A DNA stretch of 43,323 nucleotides from Belliella filtrata. Lineage in GTDB: Bacteria; Bacteroidota; Bacteroidia; Cytophagales; Cyclobacteriaceae. The stretch spans positions 1 to 43,323 of the forward strand of contig NZ_JAKZGP010000045.1 in NCBI RefSeq assembly GCF_022549775.1, read 5' to 3'. The notes beneath the pieces are model-generated. The model worked only from the letters and a program-made list of their open reading frames with translations. It was not told where the DNA came from and searched no databases. Both the position numbers and the translations under genes were made by a program. Each line of letters starts with the position of its first letter. Position 1 is the first letter of the stretch. This document shows, piece by piece, positions 43,214-43,323 of the stretch.

Positions 43214-43323
43214 TGTAAATTAGCTATATGATTTAGATTTTCTAAGATATTTCCCGAACGTTTGATCAGGGTATCCACGACGGATCTTATAACACAGAAG
43301 TTTTCAGCTCCATTGTTGGATTT
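43204..43323 (-). CDS. IS66-family transposase (TnpC), C-terminal fragment
   Basis: The last 39 codons of a gene that enters from beyond the right edge, ending in TAG at 43204-43206 inside the terminal repeat. The translation NNGAENFCVIRSVVDTLIKR then SGNILENLNHIAN aligns with the C-terminus of IS66 TnpC transposases (pattern EEGAKAFCRIRSYLSTARKQG-x-NALESL). The fragment is cut by the window boundary, not by visible decay. Family assignment rests on this short tail and the GTAA end. Confidence 0.6.
   Translation of the reverse strand, partial: KSNNGAENFCVIRSVVDTLIKRSGNILENLNHIANLQPE

Larger units (their letters stand above)
43200..43323 (-). mobile_element. Insertion sequence end (probable IS66 family), partial
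   Basis: The transposase tail runs leftwards and stops within the GTAA-starting terminal repeat, so the boundary of the element is at 43200 and the rest lies to the right. The left edge of the window holds another end of what seems to be the same or a related element. IS66 elements usually make 8-bp target duplications, which would be bases 43192-43199 for this copy. Confidence 0.55.

Overview
The window reads as chromosomal DNA from a Bacteroidota bacterium, most likely an aerobic, marine-type member of the Cytophagales. The evidence is the type IX secretion (T9SS) sorting domains of type A and type B, a PorP/SprF-like protein, a PorE-like OmpA protein, SprB-type repeats, DUF4252 and DUF6089 family proteins, HdrB/HdrC-like Fe-S proteins, and promoters of the Bacteroidota form TTG-N19..21-TAnnTTTG. 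Base composition is moderately AT-rich, genes are dense, and Shine-Dalgarno sequences are not evident. No genus can be assigned from sequence reading alone.

Layout, left to right. Positions 1-127 look like one end of an insertion sequence. Then come a T9SS-secreted double beta-propeller protein (277-3087), a trans-sulfuration-type PLP enzyme (3307-4551) and an MltF-like lytic transglycosylase lipoprotein (4562-5959, minus). A minus-strand efflux operon follows: alpha/beta hydrolase, membrane fusion protein, RND pump, TolC (12453 to 6136). Next are a small membrane protein, a VOC protein, a patatin-methyltransferase pair (13535-15053), a PorE-like OmpA lipoprotein and a conserved Bacteroidota protein (15061-17535, minus). 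A repeat-rich gap leads to a pair of Fe-S electron-transfer proteins (18020-20387, minus), tRNA-Phe (20494-20566) and an ECF sigma/anti-sigma/DUF4252/DUF4252 operon (20927-22875). After that come a threonine dehydratase/serine racemase, a cytosolic M23 protein, type III pantothenate kinase, a GNAT acetyltransferase, an MFS transporter and ferrochelatase.

The outer-membrane biogenesis operon DUF6089-uppS-bamA-ompH-ompH runs from 34082 to 28645 on the minus strand. It is followed by an ohrR-ohr peroxide-stress pair with a visible operator, an aldehyde dehydrogenase, a secreted P1-family peptidase, a bacterial Fe-S (6-4) photolyase, and a T9SS type-B adhesin-like protein paired with a PorP/SprF protein. 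The right edge (43204-43323) holds the C-terminal tail of an IS66-family transposase.

Functional themes: cell-envelope construction (BamA, Skp-like chaperones, UppS, MltF, PorE-like protein), T9SS export and surface display (two cargo proteins plus PorP), efflux, and oxidative/light stress (OhrR-Ohr, photolyase, ALDH). Most of the window is core chromosome. The two edges share a 14-bp inverted sequence with the GTAA terminus known from IS66 elements, so the window appears to be bounded by IS copies and may be a whole assembly contig. I did not find CRISPR arrays, phage genes or a recognisable new defence system. The least understood pieces are the DUF4252 operon, the signal-less M23 protein, the 163-residue conserved protein at 17044-17535 and the hydrolase at the head of the efflux operon.
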